Shown here: positions 12,886-22,352 of the stretch, piece by piece | Layout: the number at the start of each line of letters is the position of its first letter | Numbering within the stretch: position 1 is the stretch's first letter | Source of the DNA: Lysobacter helvus | GTDB taxonomy: Bacteria; Pseudomonadota; Gammaproteobacteria; Xanthomonadales; Xanthomonadaceae | DNA: 64,000 nucleotides | Assembly: GCF_018406645.1 (NCBI RefSeq) | Contig: NZ_AP024546.1 | Location: forward strand, 3,162,001 to 3,226,000 | Direction: 5' to 3' | Translations under genes and position numbers: made by a program | The notes under the pieces: model-generated | Told to the model about the DNA's origin: nothing | Database searches by the model: none | What the model saw: only the letters and a program-made list of their open reading frames with translations

Positions 12886-13730
12886 CCCTTGACGCTCCCG
12901 ACCAGCAGACCCTGCATGTAATACCGCTGGAGCACGAGGAACAACAAGAGCACCGGCAGGATGGTCACGACGGAACCCGCCATCATCAGTTCGTTGTCCT
13001 GCACGTGTTCGCGCGAGAGCGACGCCAGCGCGACAGGCAGCGTCTGCAGGTCCTGGTCGCCGAGCACGATCAGGGGCCACATGAAATCGTTCCATGCGCC
13101 GAGGAAGGCGAAGATAGCGAGCGTCACCAGGATCGGTCGCAACGCGGGCAACACCACCTGGAAGAAGATGCGCAGCTCGCCCGCGCCGTCGATGCGCGCC
13201 GCTTCCAGCAATTCATCCGGCAGCGAGCGCGCGTACTGGCGCACGAGGAAGATGCCGAAGATCCCCGCGAGCCCCGGCACCATCGCGCCGGCGTACGTGT
13301 TCACCAGCCCCATCTGCTTGAGCAGCAGGAACAGCGGCATCATCGCCACCTGCCCCGGGATCACCAGCGCGCCAAGCAAGGCGCGGAACGTCTGTTCGCG
13401 CCCGCGGAACTTCAGCTTCGCGAAGGCATAGCCCGCCAGCGTGTTGAGCAGCACCGACACCAGCGTGACGCCCGTGGCGATCAGCGCGCTGTTGACCAGG
13501 TAACGGCCCATGCCCGCGCGCAGGAACAGTTCGCGATAGTTGTGCAGCGTGGGCGACGACGGCCACCACGGCGGCGGGAAGTGGCTCGCCTCGCCCGGTT
13601 GCATGAAGGACACCGCGAGCATCCACGCCAGCGGCGCGACGGCCAGCACGGCGAGCGCGAACAGCAGGCCGTTGACGGTCGCCGCGGCGAGCATGCGCTT
13701 CGAACGTTCGTTGCCCTGCACGTCGATCAT
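12882..13730 (-). CDS. Carbohydrate ABC transporter permease, MalG type
   Basis: Inner-membrane permease of a CUT1 sugar importer. The 282 residues show six hydrophobic segments and the cytoplasmic EAA loop (EAARIDGAGELRIFFQVVLPALRP) that docks on the ATPase, plus the C-terminal LVLQRYYMQGLLVGSVKG end typical of MalG-like subunits. The ATG at 13730 overlaps the stop of the preceding permease by 4 bp, and its own stop overlaps the start of the six-hairpin lipoprotein by 4 bp. The ATPase partner is probably the one at 6679-7773. Confidence 0.93.
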   Translation of the reverse strand: MIDVQGNERSKRMLAAATVNGLLFALAVLAVAPLAWMLAVSFMQPGEASHFPPPWWPSSPTLHNYRELFLRAGMGRYLVNSALIATGVTLVSVLLNTLAGYAFAKLKFRGREQTFRALLGALVIPGQVAMMPLFLLLKQMGLVNTYAGAMVPGLAGIFGIFLVRQYARSLPDELLEAARIDGAGELRIFFQVVLPALRPILVTLAIFAFLGAWNDFMWPLIVLGDQDLQTLPVALASLSREHVQDNELMMAGSVVTILPVLLLFLVLQRYYMQGLLVGSVKG

Positions 13731-14605
13731 TCCGCCCCCCGCCTGCGCGCGAACCACAACAACCCGCTCGTGGTCGCCGTCATCAGCAGGAACAGCAGGA
13801 ACGCCACCGCCGACGCGTTGCCCAGGTTCCACCACTTGAAGCCTTCTTCGTACATCAGGTACAGCACGCTGACGGTGCTCTGCAGCGGGCCGCCCTGCGT
13901 CATCACGTAAGGCTCGGCGAACAACTGGAAATAGCCCGCCATCGTGAGGATGCCCACCAGCAGCAACACCGGCCCGAGCATCGGCAGCGTGACGTGCACC
14001 AGTTGCCGCCACCACGACGCGCCGTCGATGCGCGCGGCTTCGTACAGGTCTTCGGGGATCGCCTGCAATCCCGCGAGGAAGATGATCATGTTGTAGCCGA
14101 AGTTCTTCCACACGGCGAACAGGATGATCGACGGCATCGCCCATCGCGGATCGCCGAACCAGTCGACCGGATCGATGCCGACCAGCGACAGGCCCCAGTT
14201 CGCCGCGCCGTACCGCGTGTGGAACAGATACCGCCAGATCACCGCGACCGCCACCACCGTCGTCACCACCGGCGCGAACAACGCGGTGCGGAACACGGGC
14301 TTGAAGCGCGCGAGCTTCGAGTGCAGCAGCAACGCCGCGGCCAGCGACACGAAGATCGACAGCGGCACGCCCGCGACGACGAAGTACAGCGTGTTGCCCA
14401 GCGCCTTCCAGAACAGCGGGTTGCCGAGCAGCTTGATGTAGTTGTCGAGCCCGACGAAGCGCAGGTTGCGCTGGTCGGCGAGCGCGTAGATGTCGAAGTC
14501 GGTGACGCTCAGGCCCAGCGCGGCGATGACCGGCAGCACGAAGAACAACGCGATCACCGTCAACGCGGGTGCAGCGAAGGCCCAGCCGGCGAGCGATGGC
14601 TTCAT
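13727..14605 (-). CDS. Carbohydrate ABC transporter permease, MalF type
   Basis: First permease of the importer. The 292-residue protein begins MKPSLAGWAFAAPALTVIAL and contains six membrane segments and an EAA loop (EAARIDGASWWRQLVHVTLPML). The FAEPYVMTQGGP motif is typical of MalF/UgpA-like subunits in sugar importers. It sits between the solute-binding protein and the second permease with 4-bp overlaps at both ends, so the three products should be made in matched amounts. Confidence 0.93.
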   Translation of the reverse strand: MKPSLAGWAFAAPALTVIALFFVLPVIAALGLSVTDFDIYALADQRNLRFVGLDNYIKLLGNPLFWKALGNTLYFVVAGVPLSIFVSLAAALLLHSKLARFKPVFRTALFAPVVTTVVAVAVIWRYLFHTRYGAANWGLSLVGIDPVDWFGDPRWAMPSIILFAVWKNFGYNMIIFLAGLQAIPEDLYEAARIDGASWWRQLVHVTLPMLGPVLLLVGILTMAGYFQLFAEPYVMTQGGPLQSTVSVLYLMYEEGFKWWNLGNASAVAFLLFLLMTATTSGLLWFARRRGAE

Positions 14606-15900
14606 GGCGCGGCGCCCGGCAGCGTGTGGTGGTCGAGCATCCAGCGGCGCTTCTCGAGGATGGCATCGGCGCGGCGATCCATTTCCGCGGCGGCGACGTC
14701 GACGCTCATCTTGTCGTTGGCCACTTGTTCGCCGACGAGGCGGATCTCGGTGGCGATGCGTTCCCACTCCGGCACTTTCGGCGCGGGCACGGCGCGTTCG
14801 AGCTGGTCGCGGAACGCGCGCGCATACGGATCGTTCGCGAGCGCCGGCGTCTGCCACGGCGAACGGCGCGGCGGCAAATCGCCGGTGAGCGCATGGATGC
14901 GCACCTGCTGCGCGGGCTCGGACAACCACGCGATCAGTTGCCACGCCGCGTCCTTGTTCCGCGCGGACTTGAAGATCACGAAGCTGGTGCCGCCGGCGAT
15001 CGACGCGCCCGGCCCGTCCGGGCCCGGCAACGGCATCGTCATCCAGTCGTCCGCCAGCGCCGGCGGCAGGCGCTTGCGGAACTCGGCGATGTTCCAGGGG
15101 CCGCTGATGTAGTAGCTGAAGTAGCCCTTGCCGAATTCGTCCCACACGTTGGAGATGCGCGTGTTGTCCACGCGCGGTGCCAGGTCTTCGTCGAACAGGC
15201 TCTTGTAGAACGCCAGCGTGCGCTTGTAGCTGGCGCTGCGGAAATTGCCGAAGCGGCCGCCGTCGCGCAGCAGCGGTTCGGGTTGCTGCACGGCGAGGTT
15301 GAGCAGCGGTTCGAATTCGTTGAGCGGCAGCAGCACCGCGTACTTGTCCGCGCCCGCGGCGCGCTTCAGCGCCACCATCGAGGCGCGCCAGGTCGTCCAG
15401 TCCTTCGGCGGCGCGGTCACGCCGGCCTTCGCGAGCAAATCGCGCCGGTAATACGGCACGCGCGTTTCGACGTACCACGGCACCGCGTACGTCCGGCCAT
15501 CGATGACGCCGGAATCCCACGCGCCTTCGAAATAATCGGCGACGTCCACGGCCGGCGTCGCCTTGAGGCGCGCGTCGAGCGGCTCGAGCGCGCCGAGCGC
15601 GGCGAACTCCGGGATCCACGTGTTGCCCAACGGTACGACGTCCGGCAACGCATTGCCCGCGAACGCCGTCAGCAGCTTCTCGTGCGCGGCGGTCCAGGGT
15701 TGCTGCTGCAACCGCACCTTGATCCCGGGATGCGTGCGTTCGAACTCGGGCAGCAGCTGCGCAACGACTTCGCCTTCGTAGCCCATCGCCCAGAAGCGCA
15801 CGACGGTGCCGCCCTGCGCTTCCGAATGCCGCGCGCAACCCGCGACGCACGCGAGCGCCGCGACGCACGCCAGCGCCCACGCGCGCAAGCCGGTGTTCAC
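14602..15900 (-). CDS. Extracellular sugar-binding lipoprotein (SBP family 1)
   Basis: Periplasmic substrate-binding protein of the ABC importer, 432 residues. A signal peptide ends in a lipobox (CVAGC). The mature part opens with VVRFWAMGYEGEVVAQLLPEFERTHPGIKVRLQQQPW, the standard family-1 pattern, and has PWYVETRVPYYRRDLL and the GPWNIAEF segment of the hinge region. Translation starts at GTG 15900, overlapping the stop of the glucanase gene (GTGA). The ligand cannot be read from sequence; the neighbours suggest beta-glucan oligosaccharides. Confidence 0.92.
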   Translation of the reverse strand: MNTGLRAWALACVAALACVAGCARHSEAQGGTVVRFWAMGYEGEVVAQLLPEFERTHPGIKVRLQQQPWTAAHEKLLTAFAGNALPDVVPLGNTWIPEFAALGALEPLDARLKATPAVDVADYFEGAWDSGVIDGRTYAVPWYVETRVPYYRRDLLAKAGVTAPPKDWTTWRASMVALKRAAGADKYAVLLPLNEFEPLLNLAVQQPEPLLRDGGRFGNFRSASYKRTLAFYKSLFDEDLAPRVDNTRISNVWDEFGKGYFSYYISGPWNIAEFRKRLPPALADDWMTMPLPGPDGPGASIAGGTSFVIFKSARNKDAAWQLIAWLSEPAQQVRIHALTGDLPPRRSPWQTPALANDPYARAFRDQLERAVPAPKVPEWERIATEIRLVGEQVANDKMSVDVAAAEMDRRADAILEKRRWMLDHHTLPGAAP

Positions 15901-17375
15901 TGCGCTCCGTCGAGCCAGCCGCCGGTGAAGCCCGCGCGTTCCAGGCCTTTGCGGATGTAGGGATTGCGCCGCATCACCGACCACACGAAATCGCTGCGAT
16001 GGTTTTCGATCATCAGCACGATCGGGCCCTGGTCGATGCCGAGGTAATCGCCATCGACCCACCCGGTGCCGGGCACGAGCTGGCCGTGGTGCAGTTTCGC
16101 GTCGGTGAACGTGAAGCTCGGATTGAAGGAATCGAGGAACCCGTACTGCGCGTAGATCGCCTTGCCGTAACGATCGTGCATCGCCTGGATCGCCGCGATC
16201 GATTGCTCGGGCACGAACGGCATCGACGCCGCGGCCGCCGTCGGCGCGATCGTGCCGTCGTCGATCGTGTACTCGGTGCCGGTGCCGCGCGCGGTGTAGG
16301 TCTGGAACAGGCGCGGCTTGCCCTTGAAGGAGATGGTCGCGTCGATCGGGCCATCGGAGGCCGTCAGGCCCCACACGTCTTTCCCGTAGCCGTCCCAGCC
16401 CGCGGGATTGGCGACCGCGTAGGCCTGCTGCGACAACGCCGCGCGACGGCTGTTCTCGAAGTAATCGATGCCGCGCCTGGCCATGTAGGCATCCTGGATG
16501 CCGCGGAAGTCGACCCACACGTGCGAATACTGGTGGCCGAACAGCGGCGGGAACGACAGGTGTTCCTGCCCCTGCACGGTGCCCCACGTCTTGTCGTAGG
16601 TCGACGTCCACGCGTCGTACGCGTCCTTGCCTACCGGATGCGTGGGCGAGCCCAGCGCGAGGAGGTAGACGAGGATCGCCTCGTTGTAGCCGTTCCAGTC
16701 GTAGGCGATGAAGCCCTTCTCCGGCGTCCAGCCCATCGAGATGCGCGGCTTGCGCGCCTGCGCCCACGGCCATTCGACCTTGCGATACAGCTTGTCGGCG
16801 AGCGCGCGGATTTCGGTTTCGCGCGGGTCCTTGCCGTCGTAGTACGTCTGCGCGAACAGCACGCCGCCCATCAGCAGCGTCGTGTCGACGGTGGACAGCT
16901 CCGTCGTCTCGAAGCGCGCACCGTGCTCCATGTCGATGAAGTGGTAGTAGAAGCCCTTGTAGCCGGTCATGCCGCGCGCGTCGGGGCCCTGCGGCGCGGT
17001 GTCGAAGAACCGCAGCGTGGCGAGCGTGCGATCCACCGCCTGGTCGCGCGTGATCCACCCGCGCTCCACGCCCACCCCATACGCGGTGAGGCCGAAGCCG
17101 ACGGCCGCGATGCTGGAGAACGACGGCGTCGGCCAGCGATCCGGCACCAGGCCGTTCTTCGCGTTGGTGCGCTCCCAGAAATAATTGAACGTGCGGTGTT
17201 GCAGGTCGTCGACGAGCGGCGGCACGGTGTTGATGTCATGCGCCGTCGCGACCGTCGCCGGCGCAGCGGGAGGCTGCGCAGGTGGCTTCTGCTCCGCCGG
17301 CGGGGCCTTGCACCCCGCCAGCATCGCGACCGCGAGGAACGTTCCGAGGGCAATGCGTGGGGGATGCATCGCCAT
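15897..17375 (-). CDS. GH144-like (glycoamylase domain) endo-beta-1,2-glucanase, lipoprotein
   Basis: Predicted to cut glucan chains into oligosaccharides outside the cytoplasm. The 492-residue protein has a lipobox (AMLAGC, Cys about 22), a Pro/Ala linker, then an alpha-barrel domain with LQHRTFNYFWE, GMTGYKGFYYHFIDM, ISMGWTPEKGF, YNEAILVYLLALGSPTHPV, FPPLFGHQYSHVWVDFRG and a C-terminal GPIVLMIENHRSDF. These match the family annotated as glucoamylase/PF10091, in which characterised members (GH144) are endo-beta-1,2-glucanases. The specificity is therefore inferred from family. Start ATG at 17375 overlaps the receptor stop by one base (TGATG); a second ATG two codons later is possible. Confidence 0.85.
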   Translation of the reverse strand: MAMHPPRIALGTFLAVAMLAGCKAPPAEQKPPAQPPAAPATVATAHDINTVPPLVDDLQHRTFNYFWERTNAKNGLVPDRWPTPSFSSIAAVGFGLTAYGVGVERGWITRDQAVDRTLATLRFFDTAPQGPDARGMTGYKGFYYHFIDMEHGARFETTELSTVDTTLLMGGVLFAQTYYDGKDPRETEIRALADKLYRKVEWPWAQARKPRISMGWTPEKGFIAYDWNGYNEAILVYLLALGSPTHPVGKDAYDAWTSTYDKTWGTVQGQEHLSFPPLFGHQYSHVWVDFRGIQDAYMARRGIDYFENSRRAALSQQAYAVANPAGWDGYGKDVWGLTASDGPIDATISFKGKPRLFQTYTARGTGTEYTIDDGTIAPTAAAASMPFVPEQSIAAIQAMHDRYGKAIYAQYGFLDSFNPSFTFTDAKLHHGQLVPGTGWVDGDYLGIDQGPIVLMIENHRSDFVWSVMRRNPYIRKGLERAGFTGGWLDGAQ

Positions 17376-20350
17376 CAGAAGTCGAAGCCGACCGAGAGCT
17401 TGAACGTGCGCGGCGGGCCCTGGATGTTGTAGCCGTTCTGGTCGCCGAAGGTCGGGTTGAAGTCCGGGACCGGACCGCCGCGCCAGGTGTCGTAGTCCGT
17501 CCAGTTGTGCCAGTCGAACACGTTCAGCACGTCCACGCGCACCCACGGGGTGAAGCTGGTCTGCGTGTCGAAGGACTTCCGCAGCGCGAGGTCGAGCTGC
17601 TTGAAGCCGTACGTGCCATCGGGCACGAACTCATCGAAGAAGCAGTTGTTGAAGCTGGTGGTGTCGTGGCAGTTCACCGAATCCTTCGGATACGGGCTGG
17701 ACACGGTGAGCTTGCCGGAGAACGTCATGTCCCAGATGGTGTCCATGAAGCCGCTGACCACCAGGCGGTTCTTCGGCACGCCCACCGACATCAGGAACGG
17801 CTGGTTGTCGAGGCTGGGATAGTCGAACAGGTAATGCTCGTCCGAGTTCGCGGCGTTGAAGCGGTTCTCCTTCGAATCGCTGTAGGTGTAGGCGAAGGTG
17901 ATGCTCCACGGCGAATCGGTGGTGTAGGTCTTCTCCAGCGACACGAGGAACTGGTTGAGCTTCGTCTCGATGCCGTTGTCGGCCTTGATCAGCGTGCCGA
18001 AGCCCGGGATCGGGAAGCCGAAGGGCTGGTTGCCCCACGTCGCACCTGGTACCGCGGGATTGCGGAAGCTGCCATCGGGCCAGCGGTTGCCCAGCGAGAA
18101 GACGATGCCGTCCTTGCTGACGATGTGCACGTACGTCGTCGACAGCTGCCATTCCTGGCCCCACACGCCGAACGAATTGCGCATGCCCAGGCTGAACTGG
18201 TCGGAGTACGGCGTCTTGAGGTCGTTGTTGATCAGGTTCACTTCCGCGCCCAGGTTGGGCGTGGCCGCGACGATGCCGTACAGCGTGTTCGGATCGTAGA
18301 AGCTGCTGTTGAACGTGAAGCACTGCGCGTCGGTGGCCGGGTTGCACGGATGCGTTGGCGTGTTGAAGCGCAGTTCGTAGGTCGGGAACGTGCTCTTGGA
18401 TTGCTCGAGCGCGAGGTAATCCCACAGGTTGCGATCGTAGGTGCGGCCCGCGCCGCCGAAGATCACGTGGCGTTCGTCGGCGAACAGGTCGTACGAGAAG
18501 CCCAGGCGCGGCTGCCACGCGCCGGTGAAGGCGTCGCGGTTGTTGCCGTCGCTGATGTAGTTCTCGATGTTGTAGTCCACGTTGGGCCCATGGATGTTGG
18601 GCCACGCGCGCAACGCAGCCACGAGGTTGGGCGGCGTCACGTAGTTTTCGTAGCCGGGGCTGCGCTCGTAGTCCCAGCGCAGGCCGAGGTTGAGCATCAG
18701 CTTCTCGGTGACCTGCCAGTCGTCCTGGAAGTAGATGCCGAACTGCTTGGCCTTGGTGGTGATGTCGCGGCTCGGCGAGCCCGGCACCTGCGCGCCGAAC
18801 TGCACGCGCCACGGCACGTAGGTCCCGAAGCTGTTGTTGCCGAGGAAGATCTGCTCCGGCAGGTCCACCGAGTACTGCGGGTTGTAGGGCTGCTGCTCGA
18901 ACGCGTTGATGTCGATGGTCTTGTACTTGAAGCCCGCCTTCATCGTGTGGCCTTCGAAGCCGAAGTACGAGAAGTCGTCCTGCAGCGACCAGCCCTTCTG
19001 GCCCTTGTCCTGGAAGTCGCGGCCGCCGCCCACGTTGAGCACGGCGCCCTGGAAGGGATCGCCGGTGGTGCCGGTGAAGCGGAAGCCGGGACCGATGGTC
19101 GTGGCGCGCGGGCTCCACTGCTCGTTCTCGAACGTGATGTGCGCGTCGTTGAGCCACTGCTCCTGGTTGTACTGCCAGCGCAGGTCGACGCGCGTGCTGT
19201 CGTTCTGCTTGGACGTGCCGTAGTCGAACGTGTCCTGGCCGCCGATGCCGGTGATCTCGGTTTCGTTGCGCTGCTTGAGCGACAACTCCACGAGGTTGTC
19301 GCCGTCGGGTTGCCACGTCAGCTTGCCGAACCACAGGTCTTCGTCGAACGGCGAGGACAGCGGCCCGGTGAACTGCTGCAGGTTGGCCGGCAGCGCGAAG
19401 CCGCCGTACATCTGGCCCGGCGTGATCGTGCGCGGGCTGTCGATGCTCTTGCCTTCGTAGGTGACGAAGTAGAACAGGCGGTCCTTGAGGATCGGGCCGC
19501 CGACGGACATGCCGTACTGCTCGGTGTGCGTGTTGGCTTCCACGCCCGCGCGTTCCTCGGCGGGCGTCATCGAGCGCCAGAAGTCCGACGTGCGATCCCA
19601 GAACACCGAGCCGCCGAAGTCGTTGGTGCCCGACTTCGTCACCGCGGTCACCGCGGCGCTGCTGATCTGGTCGTACTCGGCCTTGTAGTTGGACGTGATG
19701 ACCTTGTACTCGCCCACCGCCAGCTGCGGGAACGGGTTGCCGCGGCTGGAATCCTGGCCGCTGATGCCGCCCTTGAGCACGTAGTTCTTCTGGCCCACGC
19801 CGTCGATGAAGACGTTGACGCCGTTGGAGTTCTGCGCGCCGCTGCGCAGCTTGGTGGAGTCGTCGTTGCCGGTGTCGAAGATCACGCCCGGGACGGTGTC
19901 GGCGAACGACAGGAAGTTGCGGCTGGACTGCGGCAGCGATTCGATCTTCTTCGGCGTCACGTAGGTCGCGACTTCCGACGTGCGCGTTTCCTGCACGGCG
20001 CCGACCACTTCGACCGATTGCAGCTGCGCCGGGCCGCCCGCGACGTTCAGCGTGACGTTCTGACCGACCGACAACGTCACGGTGCGCGACTGCCCGCCTT
20101 CGACATCCACGCGGTACACGCCCGGCGGCAGGCCGGCGAGGATGTAGTTGCCGTCGGCGCCGGCCTGCACGCTGCGCGACAGGCCGGTGGCGGTGTTGGT
20201 GGCGGTGACGCGCGTGGATGCCGTGGCGGCACCCCGCAACGTGGCGGACGTGCTTTGCGCGAAGGCCGGTGCGCCCAGTGCGAGGACGCAGCTGGCGAGC
20301 GCGACCGCGAGCAGGCGCGGCGTGGGGCGGTGAATGGTGCGAGGCTTCAT
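17375..20350 (-). CDS. Oar-like TonB-dependent outer-membrane receptor
   Basis: Outer-membrane transporter driven by TonB, first gene of the glucan operon. The 991-residue protein has a signal peptide (cleavage near GAPAFA-QST), a carboxypeptidase-regulatory-like repeat domain (about 32-105, with GNYILAGLPPGVYRVDV), a plug domain (about 110-250, including GVNVFIDGVGQKNYVLKGG) and a 22-strand-type barrel ending in FKLSVGFDF with terminal Phe. Such Oar-like receptors are common in Xanthomonadaceae polysaccharide loci. The ATG at 20350 is preceded by a GGGAGAGGG ribosome-binding site. Likely substrate: the glucan or fragments cut by the neighbouring surface enzymes. Confidence 0.92.
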   Translation of the reverse strand: MKPRTIHRPTPRLLAVALASCVLALGAPAFAQSTSATLRGAATASTRVTATNTATGLSRSVQAGADGNYILAGLPPGVYRVDVEGGQSRTVTLSVGQNVTLNVAGGPAQLQSVEVVGAVQETRTSEVATYVTPKKIESLPQSSRNFLSFADTVPGVIFDTGNDDSTKLRSGAQNSNGVNVFIDGVGQKNYVLKGGISGQDSSRGNPFPQLAVGEYKVITSNYKAEYDQISSAAVTAVTKSGTNDFGGSVFWDRTSDFWRSMTPAEERAGVEANTHTEQYGMSVGGPILKDRLFYFVTYEGKSIDSPRTITPGQMYGGFALPANLQQFTGPLSSPFDEDLWFGKLTWQPDGDNLVELSLKQRNETEITGIGGQDTFDYGTSKQNDSTRVDLRWQYNQEQWLNDAHITFENEQWSPRATTIGPGFRFTGTTGDPFQGAVLNVGGGRDFQDKGQKGWSLQDDFSYFGFEGHTMKAGFKYKTIDINAFEQQPYNPQYSVDLPEQIFLGNNSFGTYVPWRVQFGAQVPGSPSRDITTKAKQFGIYFQDDWQVTEKLMLNLGLRWDYERSPGYENYVTPPNLVAALRAWPNIHGPNVDYNIENYISDGNNRDAFTGAWQPRLGFSYDLFADERHVIFGGAGRTYDRNLWDYLALEQSKSTFPTYELRFNTPTHPCNPATDAQCFTFNSSFYDPNTLYGIVAATPNLGAEVNLINNDLKTPYSDQFSLGMRNSFGVWGQEWQLSTTYVHIVSKDGIVFSLGNRWPDGSFRNPAVPGATWGNQPFGFPIPGFGTLIKADNGIETKLNQFLVSLEKTYTTDSPWSITFAYTYSDSKENRFNAANSDEHYLFDYPSLDNQPFLMSVGVPKNRLVVSGFMDTIWDMTFSGKLTVSSPYPKDSVNCHDTTSFNNCFFDEFVPDGTYGFKQLDLALRKSFDTQTSFTPWVRVDVLNVFDWHNWTDYDTWRGGPVPDFNPTFGDQNGYNIQGPPRTFKLSVGFDF

Positions 20351-20370
20351 GGCGTGTCCCTCTCCCAAAA

Positions 20371-20385
20371 TTCTTGTTGCAAGAA
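20371..20385. promoter_or_regulatory. Inverted repeat TTCTTG-N3-CAAGAA in receptor leader
   Basis: A perfect 6-bp inverted repeat with a 3-bp spacer, set in an A/T-rich patch 21 bp before the receptor ATG and immediately upstream of its ribosome-binding site. It could be an operator that overlaps the promoter or transcription start of the glucan operon, or a small leader hairpin. It differs from the TGTAA..TTACA boxes near the LacI and GH1 genes, so a different regulator may bind it. Confidence 0.45.
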
Positions 20386-20424
20386 AAATCTGGATGGATC
20401 GAACGCAGGGGCCGCGCACGGCCT

Positions 20425-21450
20425 CTAGGAACTGTCGCGGCGCTCGCCGTGCGGAGCCGGCGGCGTATCGCGTTGTGTCGATTCGCGCACCACGAGGTGC
20501 GGAGCGATGGGGGCGCTGTCGAGCGGCGTGCCCGCGATCAGCGCGCGCAATGCGAGACCACCGAGTTCGGCGATGTCGACGGCGATCGTCGTCAGCGAGG
20601 GATGCACGTAGCGCGCGAGCGGGATGTCGTCGAAGCCGGCGAGCGCGATGTCGTCCGGCACGCGCAGGCCGGCCTGGTGGAACGCGAACAGGCAGCCGAG
20701 CGCGGTCATGTCGTTGGCGCAGAACACGGCGTCGGGCCGCTCCGCCATCGCGATGATGGCCTGGCCGGCGCGATGGCCGGAGGATTCGTCGAACGCGCCG
20801 GGCAGCACGATGGGATCGGCGTCGGGCAGGAATTCGGCGAGCGCTTCGCGATAGCCGCGCAGGCGTTCGGCGGCGTCGAAGTTGCCTTCGGGGCCGGCGA
20901 CGAACGCGATGCGGCGGAACCCGCGCGCCGCCAGGTGCTGCACCATGCCGCGCGCACCGCCGTGGTTATCGACGCGCAGCGTGCCCAGGCCGATGCCCGT
21001 CAGGCCGGTGTTGATGAGCACGACCGGATGCGCGTCGTCGAAGTCGTCCGCCAGCGGCGTGCTTTCGACGAAGGGCGACATCACCAGCAGGCCGTCGACG
21101 CGGCCGCGCATCGCGCGCAGCGCCACGCCCTGCTCTTCCGGGTGGCCGTGGTAACTGGAGACGAGGAGATACAGATCGTGCTCGCGCGCCACCTGGTCGA
21201 TGCCGCGCATGAGTTCGGAAAAGAACTCGCCGTGGAGGTCCGGCAGGACGACGCCGATGGTGCGGGTGCGCCGGCTGCTGAGGCTGCGGGCGGCGTGGTG
21301 GGGGACGTAGCGGAGTTCCTTCGCGGCGTCGATCACCCGGGCGCGCACGCCGCTGGCGACGTTTTCGCGTCCATTGAGGGCGCGGGAGACCGTGGCCACG
21401 GATACCTGGGCCAGCCTCGCCACATCCCGGATCGTCACGACATCACCCAT
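20425..21450 (-). CDS. LacI-family transcriptional regulator of the glucan locus
   Basis: A 341-residue sugar-responsive repressor. The N-terminal helix-turn-helix (VTIRDVARLAQVSVATVSRAL) and hinge helix (VPHHAARSL) are followed by a periplasmic-binding-protein fold (IGVVLPDLHGEFFSELMRGID... to ARYVHPSLTTIAVDIAELG). It is upstream of the receptor gene on the same strand, with 74 bp between them. Boxes of the type LacI proteins bind occur upstream of its own start (21485) and between the GH1 and ATPase genes (7832), suggesting autoregulation and control of the split parts of the locus. The inducer is probably a beta-gluco-oligosaccharide (inference). Confidence 0.93.
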   Translation of the reverse strand: MGDVVTIRDVARLAQVSVATVSRALNGRENVASGVRARVIDAAKELRYVPHHAARSLSSRRTRTIGVVLPDLHGEFFSELMRGIDQVAREHDLYLLVSSYHGHPEEQGVALRAMRGRVDGLLVMSPFVESTPLADDFDDAHPVVLINTGLTGIGLGTLRVDNHGGARGMVQHLAARGFRRIAFVAGPEGNFDAAERLRGYREALAEFLPDADPIVLPGAFDESSGHRAGQAIIAMAERPDAVFCANDMTALGCLFAFHQAGLRVPDDIALAGFDDIPLARYVHPSLTTIAVDIAELGGLALRALIAGTPLDSAPIAPHLVVRESTQRDTPPAPHGERRDSS

Positions 21451-21484
21451 CCGTGCTGACCTCGAATCCCCGTTGCGTCCCGAA

Positions 21485-21500
21485 TGTAAACGTTTTCACA
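21485..21500. promoter_or_regulatory. Candidate LacI autoregulatory operator
   Basis: TGTAAACGTTTTCACA, an imperfect palindrome of the LacI-box type, 34 bp upstream of the LacI start codon. It shares the TGTAA half and CG centre with the box at 7832. A further half-site-like GTGTAAAC follows at about 21507. The position fits a promoter-blocking operator. Confidence 0.55.
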
Positions 21501-21545
21501 ACCGGGTGTAAACAAGGCGTAAAGATCAGCGCAGGGTTGGGAACT

Positions 21546-21821
21546 TCAGGCCCTGGCCTCGTCCGGGGTGCGGGCCCGGATGGAAAGCGCGTGGATGTCG
21601 GTGGTCATCATCTCGCCCACCGCGGCGTAGACGGCGCGATGGCGCGCCAGCGAAGCCAGCCCGCGGAAGGCGTCGCTGACGATGTCGACGTTGAAGTGCC
21701 CCCGCCCGTCCCGCGCGCCGGCGTGGCCGGCATGGCGGGCGCTGTCGTCGACGACCTCGAGGAACGTGGGCGAAAGCGCCGAATCCAGCGCCGCGCGGAT
21801 CCGTTCGACGCGATCGCTCAC
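21546..21821 (-). CDS. BolA family protein
   Basis: Small 91-residue BolA-type protein. BolA proteins partner monothiol glutaredoxins in iron-sulfur handling and some act in gene regulation. The family core is visible: [29 protein letters not shown], the loop [14 protein letters not shown] with the conserved His, and [24 protein letters not shown]. Translation begins at GTG 21821, overlapping the stop of the YciI gene by 4 bp (GTGA), so the two are probably one transcript. Confidence 0.92.
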   Translation of the reverse strand: MSDRVERIRAALDSALSPTFLEVVDDSARHAGHAGARDGRGHFNVDIVSDAFRGLASLARHRAVYAAVGEMMTTDIHALSIRARTPDEARA

Positions 21822-22117
21822 GGCAGCACCGGCTTGAACGGACGCACGTCCACGCGGGTGTAGACGCCGGCCTCCACGTAGGGATCGGCATCGGCCCAGG
21901 CGCGGGCGGCCTCGATCGATTCGAACTCGGCGATCACGATGCTGCCGCTGAAACCCGCCGGGCCCGGGTCTTCCGCATCGATCGCCGGGCACGGGCCCGC
22001 GAGCAGCAGGCGGCCCTGGTCGCGCAGGTCGGTGAGCCGGGCCACGTGGGCGGGGCGCGCGGCCATGCGGCTTGCGAGCACGTCGGCTCCGTCGTGTCCT
22101 TCGATGGCGTACCACAT
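21818..22117 (-). CDS. YciI family protein
   Basis: A 99-residue protein of the YciI/YCII family (dimeric alpha-beta ferredoxin-like fold). It begins [12 protein letters not shown] and has [52 protein letters not shown] and a final VRPFKPVLP, all typical. The conserved HxD-like pair near the start of the fold (EGHDG and RPAH) is present. Function in this family is poorly defined. It is co-transcribed with BolA and divergent from scpA across a 235-bp gap in which nothing else was recognised. Confidence 0.9.
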   Translation of the reverse strand: MWYAIEGHDGADVLASRMAARPAHVARLTDLRDQGRLLLAGPCPAIDAEDPGPAGFSGSIVIAEFESIEAARAWADADPYVEAGVYTRVDVRPFKPVLP

Positions 22118-22352
22118 GGGCGTCGATGCACCTGCTGGATCGGGGCCGCGATTCTAAGGTGTGGACAGTGCCGGTCGACCCCCGTACCCTTGCGACCATT
22201 GTTCGAGGCCGGCCACACGCGGCCCACCGCGATCCGATGGCACCGCCGCCCGGATCCCCTTGCAAGCGACTTTTCGATCCGCGACCGCGCCCGGGCCCGC
22301 CCGTTCGCCGCCGCCTTGCACCAGCAGTGGCCCGGAGGGGGCCGCGAAACGC

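Noticed and set aside
9877-12921. 1014-codon plus-strand open frame
   Set aside because: Antisense to the six-hairpin lipoprotein; composition is dominated by Arg/Ala/His and no start signal is evident.
17282-20428. 1048-codon plus-strand open frame
   Set aside because: Antisense to the TonB receptor, which has a signal peptide, plug and barrel. The plus-strand product is low-complexity Val/Arg/His/Glu.
22161-22352. Longer ScpA starting at 22161
   Set aside because: The added 64 residues are Pro/Arg-rich without ScpA similarity, and a good ribosome-binding site precedes 22353.
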